A stretch of 17,758 nucleotides of DNA from CAYIBD01 sp964361655 (GCA_964361655.1 CAYIBD010000014.1:1-17758), one strand, 5' to 3'; counted from the first letter of the stretch, positions 6,353-12,895 are shown. Notes: a model not told the origin generated them from the letters alone. Program-made: numbers and translations.

Positions 6353-6438
6353 GTATCGATGCTAATATACGAATGAATACTAATGATACGAATGGCGAAT
6401 TGGTATAATTCGTACCATTCGTATATTGGCATCGATAC
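6353..6438. repeat. 86-bp inverted repeat filling the dnaB-recR spacer
   Basis: The arms 6353-6375 and 6416-6438 are 23 bp each and complementary at 22 positions (GTATCGATGC...ATATACGAATG). An inner pair (ACGAAT/ATTCGT) is nested within the 40-base middle. One arm abuts the recR ATG and the other the dnaB stop. It belongs to the ATTCGT-rich repeat group also seen at 11925-11957 and 15137-15167. Confidence 0.8.
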
Positions 6439-7809
6439 TCATTCTGCCTCAAAGTGTTTGGCGATGGACCGGAAGCTCACCGTCTCCTCGCTGAAATAGA
6501 GCTGCACTTTGCCGGTCGGGCCGTTCCTATGCTTCTCAATCAGTATGTCGGCGACGTTCTTGCGCTCCGTGTTTTTGCGCACCTTGTCCTCGCGGTAGAT
6601 GAACATCACCACATCCGCATCCTGCTCGATCGTACCCGAATCTCTCAAATCAGAGAGTTTGGGCACGGCATCCGAACGCATCTCCACCGCCCGCGAAAGT
6701 TGCGAGATGGCGAGAACCGGCACGTTCAACTCTTTGGCCAGGGCCTTGAGGGAGCGAGAAATTTCAGATACCTCCTGCACTCGGCTCTCGGCCTGCTCGT
6801 GGCCACGGATGAGCTGGAGGTAGTCAACAACCACTAAGCCCAGGCCGCCATGTTCGGCCTGCAATCTCCGGGCCATGGCCCGGATCTGCATCACCGTCGG
6901 CGAGGCCACGTCGTCAATATAAAGGGGGACTTGGGAGAGCGTTTCCATGGCGTCGCGGATGCGGTCAAAGTCGTTCTCCTCGCCCTTGTCCGAAAGGCGG
7001 CCGGTGCGGAGACGCCACAAATCCACGCTCGCCTGCGAGGAGAGCAGCCGATCCACCACCTGCTCCTGCGACATTTCGATTGAGAAGAAACCGACCGCAA
7101 GATTCTCTCGAAGCGCCACGTTTTTGGCAATATCAAGCGCTAGCGAGGTCTTACCGAGCGAGGGCCGGGAAGCCAGCACAATGAGATCAGATTTTTGCAG
7201 GCCGGCCAAAATATTGTCGAGATCCGCGAATCCGGTCGAGACCCCCCTAAGCGCCCCTCCGCCGGCATGAAGTTTTTCAATCCGCTGCCAGGCCTCATCA
7301 AGCGAGCGCCGGACCGGCGAGAATTCCTGGGCGAGCGAGCTTTGAGCCACGGAGAAAATCGTTTTCTCGGCGTCATCGAGCAGTGTCTCAAGATTCTCTT
7401 CCTCCTTGTAGCCAAGTTCGGAAATGCGGTGCGAGGCCTCGATCAAGTCGCGGTGGATGCGCTTTCTATGAACCAAACGGCCATAGTAGCTCGCGTTTGA
7501 GGCCGTGGGCACGGTATTGACGAGCGAGGCCAGGTAAGCCGTGCCGCCGATCTCATCCAGTTGGTTTTTTTCCTTGAGGCGATTTTGAACCGAGAGCACG
7601 TCAATGGCCTCGCGCCGGCCAACAAGCTCAACCATGGCCTCATAGATCATACGATGAGTGCCTTTGTAAAAATCCTTGGCCTCCATGATATCCACCACGC
7701 GCCAAATGGCCTCCTTATCAATCAAAAGCGAGCCCAGGAGGGCGGATTCGGCCTCCAGGGACTGCGGCGGCATGCGCACGGTGTCTAGGCGTTGGGTGGC
7801 ATCAGCCAT
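6439..7809 (-). CDS. dnaB: replicative DNA helicase DnaB
   Basis: A full-length 456-aa hexameric helicase. The N-terminal collar domain covers about residues 10-115 (PPQSLEAESALLGSLLID). The RecA-like domain starts near 185 with GVSTGFADLDNILAGLQKSDL. Walker A is SRPSLGKTS with Lys220 and Thr221 (usual form RPxMGKT), helix H1a follows at FFSIEMS, Walker B is LGLVVVDYLQLI with Asp329, and the C-terminal LSDLRDSGTIEQDADVVMFIYR motif is present. There is no intein. ATG 7809 lies seven bases after a TAGATT box with no Shine-Dalgarno. It heads a minus-strand group with recR. Confidence 0.97.
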   Translation of the reverse strand: MADATQRLDTVRMPPQSLEAESALLGSLLIDKEAIWRVVDIMEAKDFYKGTHRMIYEAMVELVGRREAIDVLSVQNRLKEKNQLDEIGGTAYLASLVNTVPTASNASYYGRLVHRKRIHRDLIEASHRISELGYKEEENLETLLDDAEKTIFSVAQSSLAQEFSPVRRSLDEAWQRIEKLHAGGGALRGVSTGFADLDNILAGLQKSDLIVLASRPSLGKTSLALDIAKNVALRENLAVGFFSIEMSQEQVVDRLLSSQASVDLWRLRTGRLSDKGEENDFDRIRDAMETLSQVPLYIDDVASPTVMQIRAMARRLQAEHGGLGLVVVDYLQLIRGHEQAESRVQEVSEISRSLKALAKELNVPVLAISQLSRAVEMRSDAVPKLSDLRDSGTIEQDADVVMFIYREDKVRKNTERKNVADILIEKHRNGPTGKVQLYFSEETVSFRSIAKHFEAE

Positions 7810-7816
7810 AGGCGAG

Positions 7817-7822
7817 AATCTA
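7817..7822 (-). promoter_or_regulatory. dnaB -10 box (leaderless type)
   Basis: TAGATT on the minus strand ends seven bases before the dnaB ATG. It is one of several AATCTAG copies around the GC-rich repeat (7816-7823, 7857-7863, 7870-7876), so the repeat cluster may supply the promoter. No convincing -35 is seen inside the GC-rich repeat. Confidence 0.4.
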
Positions 7823-7857
7823 GCCCGCCCTCGGCCGAGCCGAGGCGAGGCCGGGGA
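7823..7857 (+). repeat. 35-bp GC-rich dispersed repeat, copy 2
   Basis: It begins GCCCGCCCTCGGCCGAGC and ends GCGAGGCCGGGGA, matching 603-637 on the other strand at 32 of 35 positions. It is bordered by AATCTAG/TAGATTC units that can themselves pair. The rest of the 335-bp gene-free stretch 7810-8144 holds the hairpin repeat at 7977-7996 and the leader of the next gene; I see nothing else in 7880-7975. Confidence 0.75.
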
Positions 7858-7976
7858 ATCTAGAAACTAGAATCTAGACGGAATGACTTCACTATACGCC
7901 TCCAATAAAAGGAGTAGCAAGTCGGCCACAAAGCCGTTTTCGGGACAGGGAGTTTATAAGGTGTGTACGCCGTAGT

Positions 7977-7996
7977 CCCTGAGCGAAGTCGAAGGG
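7977..7996. repeat. dispersed hairpin repeat, copy B
   Basis: CCCTGAGCGAAGTCGAAGGG, flanked by GTAG and CTAC that extend the stem. It matches the repeat inside ychF (45-64). Similar palindromes are, from general knowledge, widespread intergenic repeats in many bacterial genomes. Confidence 0.65.
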
Positions 7997-8014
7997 CTAC
8001 CAACGTTTTTGAGT

Positions 8015-8043
8015 TTGACGGCGCAAAGGTGCCATGGTACGAA
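8015..8043 (+). promoter_or_regulatory. promoter of leader-bearing gene 1
   Basis: TTGACG (8015-8020), a 17-bp spacer and TACGAA (8038-8043). The same arrangement (TTGCCC, 17 bp, TACGAA) precedes the second copy at 9344-9372. Transcription would begin near 8050, at the base of the leader hairpin. Confidence 0.55.
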
Positions 8044-8049
8044 TCCAGC

Positions 8050-8138
8050 GATGGCACTGGGGGCCATCAGGTTCTTTCACAATCCTTGAGCCGCAACCTG
8101 CTGACGGGTCAAACCGAGGCATGGTGAGCGGCAGGGGG
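8050..8138 (+). promoter_or_regulatory. structured 5' leader, copy 1
   Basis: Part of an about 103-bp segment (8035-8137) repeated at 9364-9465 with six substitutions and one indel. Predicted folding: hairpin GATGGC/GCCATC (8050-8068), then a three-way junction closed by GCCGC (8090-8094) and GCGGC (8128-8132), enclosing CCTG-CTGA-CGGG (8097-8108) and ACCG-AGGCA-TGGT (8113-8125). The Shine-Dalgarno AGGGGG (8133-8138) abuts the closing stem. The indel lies in the first hairpin's loop. I do not recognise it as a known riboswitch class. Confidence 0.55.
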
Positions 8139-8144
8139 AATCCA

Positions 8145-8621
8145 ATGGGTGAGATAGTGAATGTGCAACGCAAGTTGGTGAGCAGACGGCACGGAGACCT
8201 ATCTGTCCGTTACGTGAACCCAAGCGGTGATGTGTCAGCAATCGTCGAGGGCTACCCCAAGTTCGTTGCGATGTGCCTTAGGCTCGCGGGGGCCACGAAA
8301 GAACGTGTGGATTCGATTTCGATCGGCTTCACGTGGACACCTCACGGGCCGTACGCCGAAATCGCATGGCGGAACGAGGTCTTCGTGGTACTCCAATCCT
8401 ATGGATCCTGGGCGGGCCAGAAGTGTCTCTACCTCTCCGATCCCCAGCAGCAGGTATACCGCCAACACATGTACACCGAGGAACAGGCGCTCCGCGAACT
8501 GCCGACCTTGCTACTTATACACCTCAAGGCCATCTTGCAGAAACACGAACTGAGGGTGCAGAGTGCAAGGGTAGTTCTCGACCTCCTTGAACCAGGCCAT
8601 CCGCCAGGCCTCGTGCACTAG
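8145..8621 (+). CDS. unknown protein, leader-bearing paralogue 1
   Basis: Function not recognised. The 158-aa product from ATG 8145 has no signal peptide or membrane segment. Its middle part (YPKFVAMCLRLAGATKERVDSI, then AEIAWRNEVFVVL) can be aligned with the product of 9473-9883 (HPLFVERCMEAVTAIHQLVESV, then AELACQNHIFAVL), suggesting remote paralogues with a helix followed by beta strands. The frame is open back to ATG 8034, but that start would lie inside the predicted promoter, while ATG 8145 has AGGGGG six bases upstream; I chose 8145. A strong terminator follows. The downstream neighbours are a sequence gap and a hicBA pair. A role in a defence or regulatory cassette is possible but unsupported. 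Confidence 0.65.
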   Translation: MGEIVNVQRKLVSRRHGDLSVRYVNPSGDVSAIVEGYPKFVAMCLRLAGATKERVDSISIGFTWTPHGPYAEIAWRNEVFVVLQSYGSWAGQKCLYLSDPQQQVYRQHMYTEEQALRELPTLLLIHLKAILQKHELRVQSARVVLDLLEPGHPPGLVH

Positions 8622-8644
8622 CGTCTCGAACTTGCCGCACCATG

Positions 8645-8682
8645 CCCCGCGCTCGGGAAGCCGAGCCGGGGCTTTTCTTTTC
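8645..8682 (+). terminator. terminator of leader-bearing gene 1
   Basis: CCCCGCGCTCGG, loop GAAG and CCGAGCCGGGG form a GC-rich stem followed by CTTTTCTTTTC. It closely resembles the terminator at 9895-9934. Confidence 0.88.
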
Positions 8683-8698
8683 ACGAACTATTACACTA

Positions 8699-8708
8699 NN
8701 NNNNNNNN
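8699..8708. other. assembly gap (10 N)
   Basis: Ten undetermined bases. A fixed run of ten N usually marks a scaffold join, so linkage across this point is less certain than elsewhere. Confidence 0.99.
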
Positions 8709-8748
8709 CACTATTCGCGCGAATTAGACCACCAAGCAGAAACAATCC

Positions 8749-8796
8749 TCAGTGACTTTGGCGAACCTGCGGCCCGCTCGGCGTGTCCGGGATCCA
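8749..8796 (-). pseudogene. cysS: probable remnant of a second cysS 3' end
   Basis: On the minus strand the frame reads WIPDTPSGPQVRQSH before TGA (8751-8749), comparable with the intact CysRS C-terminus YVIEDTPSGPLIRPKSA. It shares a 19-base identity (8769-8787 with 10111-10129), plus weaker similarity on both sides of it in the same frame. The piece is short, so chance similarity outside the 19-mer cannot be excluded. Confidence 0.5.
8769..8787 (+). repeat. 19-bp direct repeat, left copy
   Basis: GCGGCCCGCTCGGCGTGTC is identical and in the same orientation at 10111-10129 inside the cysS 3' end. The two copies bracket hicBA and leader-bearing gene 2, like att-type repeats of an inserted segment. 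No integrase is present. Confidence 0.6.
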
Positions 8797-8800
8797 GCGC

Positions 8801-8828
8801 TTGACGGCAGGTGCGGATATCCTATCAT
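8801..8828 (+). promoter_or_regulatory. hicBA promoter
   Basis: TTGACG (8801-8806), a 16-bp spacer and TATCAT (8823-8828) end six bases before the hicB ATG at 8835. The transcript should be leaderless. Confidence 0.6.
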
Positions 8829-8834
8829 GGACGC

Positions 8835-9098
8835 ATGCGGAAACGTTCGAAGAGGCAGATCGCGGTGGAAACCGACTACGGCCAACACCGCTGCGTCATT
8901 GAACCGGATGAGAAGCGGGGGTGGATCGTAACCGCTCCTGATCTGCCTGGTGTCATTACCTGGGGACGGAATATCGCTCACGCAAGGAAGATGGCCCGGG
9001 AAGCCATTGAGCTTTGTATCGAGTGCCGGGTGAGAGAGAGGATTTCCCCCAAGGCGGTGAGATCGCTATCCCAGAGATTGAAAGCCACCGTGGCATGA
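8835..9098 (+). CDS. hicB: HicB-type antitoxin
   Basis: An 87-aa protein with the HicB core: CVIEPDEKRGWIVTAPDLPGVITWG followed by the helix NIAHARKMAREAIELCIE. HicB neutralises the HicA RNase and often represses the operon. No ribbon-helix-helix or HTH tail is evident; the C-terminus is short and basic. The start ATG 8835 follows the -10 box directly; GTG 8811 in the same frame would lie inside the promoter. Its TGA overlaps the hicA ATG (ATGA, 9095-9098), the usual coupling. The order hicB-hicA is the reverse of the E. coli locus but common elsewhere. Confidence 0.9.
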   Translation: MRKRSKRQIAVETDYGQHRCVIEPDEKRGWIVTAPDLPGVITWGRNIAHARKMAREAIELCIECRVRERISPKAVRSLSQRLKATVA

Positions 9099-9329
9099 GC
9101 CTCCTCCCGTCCTTCACGCCGCGCGCGCTCCTTACGATCCTGTTCAAAGCAGGATTTAAGTTTGTCCGCCAGAGGGGAAGCCACATTTGGCTCGAGCATC
9201 CCACCACCCGACGGACTACGTACGATGGTTGCCATGCATGCCAAAGACTTGTCGAGGAAGATGGTGCGGAAAATTCTTCGTCAAGCCGGAATTTCAATAC
9301 AGGAATTCTTGCGCCTCCTCAGGAACTAG
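9095..9329 (+). pseudogene. hicA: HicA-type mRNA interferase, frameshifted
   Basis: The first frame reads MSLLPSFTPRALLTILFKAG, then FKFVRQRGSHIWLEHPTTRRTT, a good HicA double-stranded-RNA-binding-like fold with the catalytic His in GSH. Near 9215-9225 the family match jumps by one base into the next frame (MVAMHAKDLSRKMVRKILRQ, then AGISIQEFLRLLRN, TAG at 9327-9329). Together they give a normal-length HicA of about 78 residues. In the original frame translation runs to 9358 with unrelated sequence. A one-base insertion in ACTACGTACGATG would explain it. It may be an inactivated toxin, an assembly error or, less likely, a programmed shift. Confidence 0.85.
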
Positions 9330-9343
9330 GGCGTTTTTTGAGC

Positions 9344-9372
9344 TTGCCCCCATCATGATAAGGTGGTACGAA
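9344..9372 (+). promoter_or_regulatory. promoter of leader-bearing gene 2
   Basis: TTGCCC (9344-9349), 17 bp, TACGAA (9367-9372). The -10 is part of the repeated segment, the -35 lies outside it yet has the same spacing as in copy 1. Confidence 0.5.
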
Positions 9373-9378
9373 TCCAGC

Positions 9379-9466
9379 GATGGCACTGGGGCCATCAGGT
9401 TCTTTCACAATCCTTGAGCCGCAGCCCGCTGACGGGTCACGCCGAGGCGCGGTGAGCGGCAGGGGA
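9379..9466 (+). promoter_or_regulatory. structured 5' leader, copy 2
   Basis: Second copy of the leader. All predicted helices are kept: GATGGC/GCCATC with a loop one base shorter, the closing stem GCCGC (9418-9422) with GCGGC (9456-9460), and two inner hairpins. Two differences turn G-U pairs of copy 1 into G-C pairs (CCCG/CGGG and CCG/CGG), compatible with selection on structure; the remaining changes are in joining regions or loops. The Shine-Dalgarno AGGGG follows the closing stem. Confidence 0.55.
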
Positions 9467-9472
9467 CATGCC

Positions 9473-9883
9473 ATGGACGAAGGTGCGCTCGTTACTACCC
9501 GGAGTACCGTGCCGCTGTGGCAACATCCGCTTTTCGTTGAGCGGTGCATGGAAGCTGTAACTGCTATCCACCAGTTGGTGGAGTCCGTCGCACCTGTAAC
9601 CTTGAGATTCGACAGCGGAGAACGGGGGATCAGAGCAGAGCTCGCCTGCCAGAATCACATCTTCGCTGTTCTCTCGCCACTGGAGCGTATAGCAGGGAGT
9701 ACCAGCCCGCATCCTCTCCTCATTTATATGGCCCCTGACCTAAAAGCGGCCGGACGACTAACTGTCACTCAATCTGAGTTGGAAGACCTCCTGCGACATT
9801 ACCTCATCTCGCGGAGCTATGAATTTAAGCTCCATGGTAAGGCGGCCGGGGATCTCTTCGCCTCGATGATTTGGAAAAAGTAG
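9473..9883 (+). CDS. unknown protein, leader-bearing paralogue 2
   Basis: Function not recognised. From ATG 9473 the product is 136 aa, without signal peptide or membrane segment. HPLFVERCMEAVTAIHQLVESV is a likely helix; VTLRFDSGERGIRAELACQN and HIFAVLSPLERI are likely strands; LTVTQSELEDLLRHYLISRSYEF is a second helix. It resembles the product of 8145-8621 only weakly in this core, although the leaders are about 93% identical. ATG 9473 has AGGGG about eight bases upstream. The frame is open to ATG 9380, which falls in the leader's first hairpin and is not preferred. It has its own terminator and lies between hicBA and cysS inside the 19-bp direct repeats. Confidence 0.65.
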   Translation: MDEGALVTTRSTVPLWQHPLFVERCMEAVTAIHQLVESVAPVTLRFDSGERGIRAELACQNHIFAVLSPLERIAGSTSPHPLLIYMAPDLKAAGRLTVTQSELEDLLRHYLISRSYEFKLHGKAAGDLFASMIWKK

Positions 9884-9894
9884 TTTTCCCCTAG

Positions 9895-9934
9895 CCCCAC
9901 GCTCGGAACGCCGAGCCGGGGCTTTTTCTTTTTC
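9895..9934 (+). terminator. terminator of leader-bearing gene 2
   Basis: CCCCACGCTCGG, loop AACG and CCGAGCCGGGG, then CTTTTTCTTTTT. Near-identical stem to that at 8645-8682. Confidence 0.88.
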
Positions 9935-9967
9935 CGGCGGTTACCCAAGAGATTTCCCAAGAAATAT

Positions 9968-10011
9968 CATTCAAACACTCCACTGACGATCGTCGCGAAA
10001 TTGTTTGAATG
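9968..10011. repeat. composite dyad between cassette and cysS
   Basis: Outer arms CATTCAAACA (9968-9977) and TGTTTGAATG (10002-10011) and the inner palindrome GACGATCGTC (9985-9994) share exactly the same centre. The seven-base segments between them do not pair. It may be a regulator-binding site or a recombination site. Confidence 0.6.
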
Positions 10012-10087
10012 GTTCAGGTGCCGATGAAATGAAGCGGCCGAACGCAACAGGGGGGTGAAGAATCCCTGTGAGATTTTTCGCTTACGT

Positions 10088-11494
10088 TTAAGCTGACTTG
10101 GGGCGGATGAGCGGCCCGCTCGGCGTGTCTTCGATGACATAGCCGAGTTTTTTTATTTGCTCGCGGAGGCGGTCGGCTACGGCCCATTGCTGGCCTCTTC
10201 GCAGTTCTTCGCGGCGCTCGACCAGCTTTTGCACTGCGGCCGGGACTTTCAGTGGCTCGCGTTTTTTCAAATTCAGGCCGAGCACGCGGTCGAATTCGAG
10301 CGCTGCGGCGCGGATCATCCGAGCGCTGCGCCGTGTGAGCAACCGACGATCAAGCAGCGAATTTCCGTAATGAAGAAGCTCGTTTAGAATGGCAAGCGCT
10401 TTTGGCATGTTCAAATCGTCGTTGATGGCCTCGCGGAATTGTCGCTCCGAGGCCGCGATAACCTTCAAGGCCTCGTTTTCGTTTTTGAGGCCGCTATCAA
10501 ACGGCCCGCGATTGATGCGAGCTAGGGCATTCAAAAGCCCGAGCCGCGCGGCCCGCGCCGAGTCGAGCGCCTTCCAGGTGAAATTCAAGGGTTTGCGGTA
10601 GTGGGCTCCGAGGACGAAGAATCGGAAATCCATGGGCTCAAAATTGCGCTTCTCGAGCTCGGCAAGGGTGTAGATATTGCCGAGGGATTTTGACATTTTC
10701 TTGCCATCCACCATGAGATGCTCGCCCTCCACAAAGTAACGGACAAAGGGCTTGCCGGTGGCGCCTTCGGACTGGGCGATTTCATCCTCATGGTGCGGGA
10801 ACAGAAGATCCACGGCTCCGGCGTGGATGTCAAAGGTCTTGCCGAGGTACTTCATGGACATGGCCGAGCACTCTACATGCCAGCCCGGCCGGCCGGCCCC
10901 GAAGGGGGCCGGCCAGGAGGGTTCGCCGGGCTTTGCGGCCTTCCAGAGCGCAAAATCGCTGGCCTGGCCCTTCTCGTACTGGTCAGCGGAAACTCGGGCG
11001 CCGGCTTTGAGATTACGCTGCTTTACGCCAGAGAGCTTGCCGTAACTCTTGAATCTCGAGATATCAAAATACACTCCATCCTTGGTGCGGTAGGCCAGAC
11101 GCTTTTTGAGGAGGGCGTGGATGAGCCCGGCCATCTCGCGAATATGTGCGGTGGCGCGAGGGTATTTCCAAGCCGGTAAGATATTGAGCTTTTTGATATC
11201 AATAAAAAACTTTCGGGCGTAAACATCGGTAAATGCCCTTAAGGTCTTACCAGCCTTTTTGGCGCCGCGGATGGTCTTGTCGTCAACATCGGTGAGGTTC
11301 ATCACCTGTTTCAACGCATAGCCGTTGAATTCAAGCGTACGCCGCAGCACGTCCTCGAAAATATACGTGCGCAGGTTCCCGATATGGGCGTAGTTATAGA
11401 CCGTCGGCCCGCAAGTGTAAAGACCAACTCGGCCCTTTCTCAAGGGCCGGAATAATTCTTTCCTCCTGGTAAGATAATTAAACAGTTTAACCAT
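10088..11494 (-). CDS. cysS: cysteinyl-tRNA synthetase
   Basis: A full-length 468-aa class I synthetase charging tRNA-Cys. The HIGH-like motif is HIGN at 37-40, and KMSKS is at 266-270. The zinc ligands are all visible: Cys28 in TCGPTVY, Cys209 in WHVECSAMS, and His234/Glu238 in LFPHHEDEIA. The helical anticodon-binding part and the C-terminal LGYVIEDTPSGP segment complete the protein. It is the last gene of a corA-eamA-cysS group on the minus strand, starting five bases after the eamA stop, so translation is probably coupled. Its 3' end holds the right copy of a 19-bp direct repeat. Confidence 0.97.
   Translation of the reverse strand: MVKLFNYLTRRKELFRPLRKGRVGLYTCGPTVYNYAHIGNLRTYIFEDVLRRTLEFNGYALKQVMNLTDVDDKTIRGAKKAGKTLRAFTDVYARKFFIDIKKLNILPAWKYPRATAHIREMAGLIHALLKKRLAYRTKDGVYFDISRFKSYGKLSGVKQRNLKAGARVSADQYEKGQASDFALWKAAKPGEPSWPAPFGAGRPGWHVECSAMSMKYLGKTFDIHAGAVDLLFPHHEDEIAQSEGATGKPFVRYFVEGEHLMVDGKKMSKSLGNIYTLAELEKRNFEPMDFRFFVLGAHYRKPLNFTWKALDSARAARLGLLNALARINRGPFDSGLKNENEALKVIAASERQFREAINDDLNMPKALAILNELLHYGNSLLDRRLLTRRSARMIRAAALEFDRVLGLNLKKREPLKVPAAVQKLVERREELRRGQQWAVADRLREQIKKLGYVIEDTPSGPLIRPKSA
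10111..10129 (+). repeat. 19-bp direct repeat, right copy (in cysS)
   Basis: Identical to 8769-8787; encodes DTPSGP of the CysRS C-terminus on the minus strand. Confidence 0.6.
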
Positions 11495-11499
11495 CTGTA

Positions 11500-11922
11500 T
11501 CAGCCAACGTAAACCAGGAGAGCTGCGCCGGCAGTAAGCAGAAGCAATGCGGCTACTTTCAAAGGAGAGAGGGGGTCGCCGAGAAGAATACCGATAAGTG
11601 ATGCTACCGCAATGCTGCCACCAATGATAATCGGCCCACCCGTGGTGAGCGGTAGACCCGCAGAATAAGCTTTGAGGGCAAAGAAATCAATGAAAAATGC
11701 AAGAATGCCGGCTAAAATGACAAACAGTATTCCGCGGTAATCAGTAAAAAGCTCGGTCTGCTTCAACCGCGGGAGCAAGACGATCAAACCAGCCACTACC
11801 GCGGAAGCAGAAACGATAATCGCCCCGAAAACTTGGTTGATGTATGGCGAAGCTAACTTATGGAAGACAGTCCACAAGCCGAACGAGATCGCGCCGATGA
11901 TTGCGAACGCCAATGGGTTCAT
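11500..11922 (-). CDS. half-size EamA/DMT-family transporter
   Basis: A 140-aa integral membrane protein with four to five hydrophobic segments, starting MNPLAFAIIGAISFGLWTVF and ending LLLLTAGAALLVYVG. The pattern GLWTVFHKLA near the start and the segment GGSIAVASLIGILLGDPLS near the end match one EamA repeat, so it is half of the usual 10-TM protein and would need to dimerise. The substrate is unknown. The frame stays open back to 12072 inside corA, but ATG 11922 is where transporter similarity begins and was chosen. ATTCGT repeats fill the spacer to corA. It lies five bases before cysS. Confidence 0.82.
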   Translation of the reverse strand: MNPLAFAIIGAISFGLWTVFHKLASPYINQVFGAIIVSASAVVAGLIVLLPRLKQTELFTDYRGILFVILAGILAFFIDFFALKAYSAGLPLTTGGPIIIGGSIAVASLIGILLGDPLSPLKVAALLLLTAGAALLVYVG

Positions 11923-11924
11923 AT

Positions 11925-11957
11925 GAATTCGTGCATTCGTACTGATTCGTAATTCGT
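11925..11957. repeat. ATTCGT repeat cluster in the corA-eamA spacer
   Basis: Four ATTCGT units lie at intervals of 8-12 bases in the 40-base spacer, directly before the eamA start. The motif is shared with 6353-6438 and 15137-15167. Confidence 0.65.
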
Positions 11958-11962
11958 AAAGC

Positions 11963-12874
11963 TCATAGCCATTTCTTGCTCTTGAAAAACATGAACATTC
12001 CGAGCGTAGCCGCGACCATGATGCCGACAATAATCCAAAAGTCGTTGGGCGAGCCGACAATGGGCGTGGCAAGAGTATTCATGCCAAAAAGCTGGGCAAA
12101 GAGCACAAGGGGGAAGGTGGTGAAGGCCATGATAGTAAGCACCTTCATGACGTCATTTTGTTTGACGGAAAGGAGGGTGGCGTTGTTATCGTAGAGGGCG
12201 TCAAGCGCCTCTTTATTGTTTTCAAGGAGATCCCAGACCTTGGTGAATTCGCCGACCAGCCCCAGGAAGAACGGCTTTAAGGCCGGGCCGAACATGACCA
12301 CGCCATGCTCGAGCAGCGATTCCAAAGTCATCAGCTGCGGCTTGATGGCGCGGCGGAAATCAATGATGTCGCGACGCACAATGGAAAGCTCCTCCACTAC
12401 CTCGCGCTCCCGGCCGGAGAAAATTTCCTCCTCAATGCGGTTGATGTTTTCCTGGATATGATCAAGCTCGCGAAGAGCAACGGCATAGAGGCCATGGACG
12501 ATGTGATAAAAGAGATGGGCCGGGGTTTTGGAGGCAAAGAGGTCTTCGCACGATTTTTCCGTGGAGCATTTCTTAAAGAAGTCCTCCAAGGGCGGCACCG
12601 GCTCATAGGCCACGCTGATCAGCTCTTTTTTGGTTATGATAAAGTCAACTTCGCGGGGATGAGTTTTCCGCTCTTGCGTCTCGAAAATAGGGAAGTGGAG
12701 CACGAGATAGAGGTAGCCATCAAAGTTATCCACCCGGGGCCGGGCGGTCGGCCGGGTAAGCTCTTCCAGCACGAGCCCGTGGAAGCCGAAATGCCGCTCC
12801 AGCCACTTTAAGTCCGCCGGCGACGGCCTCTGGAAATGGTGCCAGACCAGGGTTTTGGTCTTCAGGGTTTGCAT
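11963..12874 (-). CDS. corA: CorA-family magnesium/divalent metal transporter
   Basis: A 303-aa CorA-like channel. The cytoplasmic alpha/beta N-terminal domain and long stalk helices (about 130-245) are followed by TM1 (about 246-264) ending in the pore signature GMN (264-266) and TM2 (about 278-297), then a basic tail KSKKW. The LFGMNT context and overall length fit the family. It is the first gene of the corA-eamA-cysS group. ATG 12874 lacks a clear Shine-Dalgarno. No riboswitch-like leader is visible upstream. Confidence 0.94.
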   Translation of the reverse strand: MQTLKTKTLVWHHFQRPSPADLKWLERHFGFHGLVLEELTRPTARPRVDNFDGYLYLVLHFPIFETQERKTHPREVDFIITKKELISVAYEPVPPLEDFFKKCSTEKSCEDLFASKTPAHLFYHIVHGLYAVALRELDHIQENINRIEEEIFSGREREVVEELSIVRRDIIDFRRAIKPQLMTLESLLEHGVVMFGPALKPFFLGLVGEFTKVWDLLENNKEALDALYDNNATLLSVKQNDVMKVLTIMAFTTFPLVLFAQLFGMNTLATPIVGSPNDFWIIVGIMVAATLGMFMFFKSKKWL

Positions 12875-12895
12875 GTTTGGGCTAGTCGTAATACT

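Noticed and set aside
8034..8144. N-terminal extension of the 8145 gene (and 9380-9472 for its paralogue)
   Set aside because: The extension overlaps the predicted promoter and hairpin, the copies differ by an indel in the loop, and strong Shine-Dalgarno sites precede the later ATGs. It cannot be fully excluded for the last part of the leader.
10047..10076. Terminator for cysS (ACAGGG...CCCTGT, ATTTTT)
   Set aside because: The T-run is on the plus strand, while cysS is transcribed from the minus strand; no plus-strand gene ends here after the terminator at 9895-9934.
11923..12072. Longer EamA protein starting inside corA
   Set aside because: The extra 50 residues are corA read in another frame plus the ATTCGT repeat; transporter similarity begins at ATG 11922.
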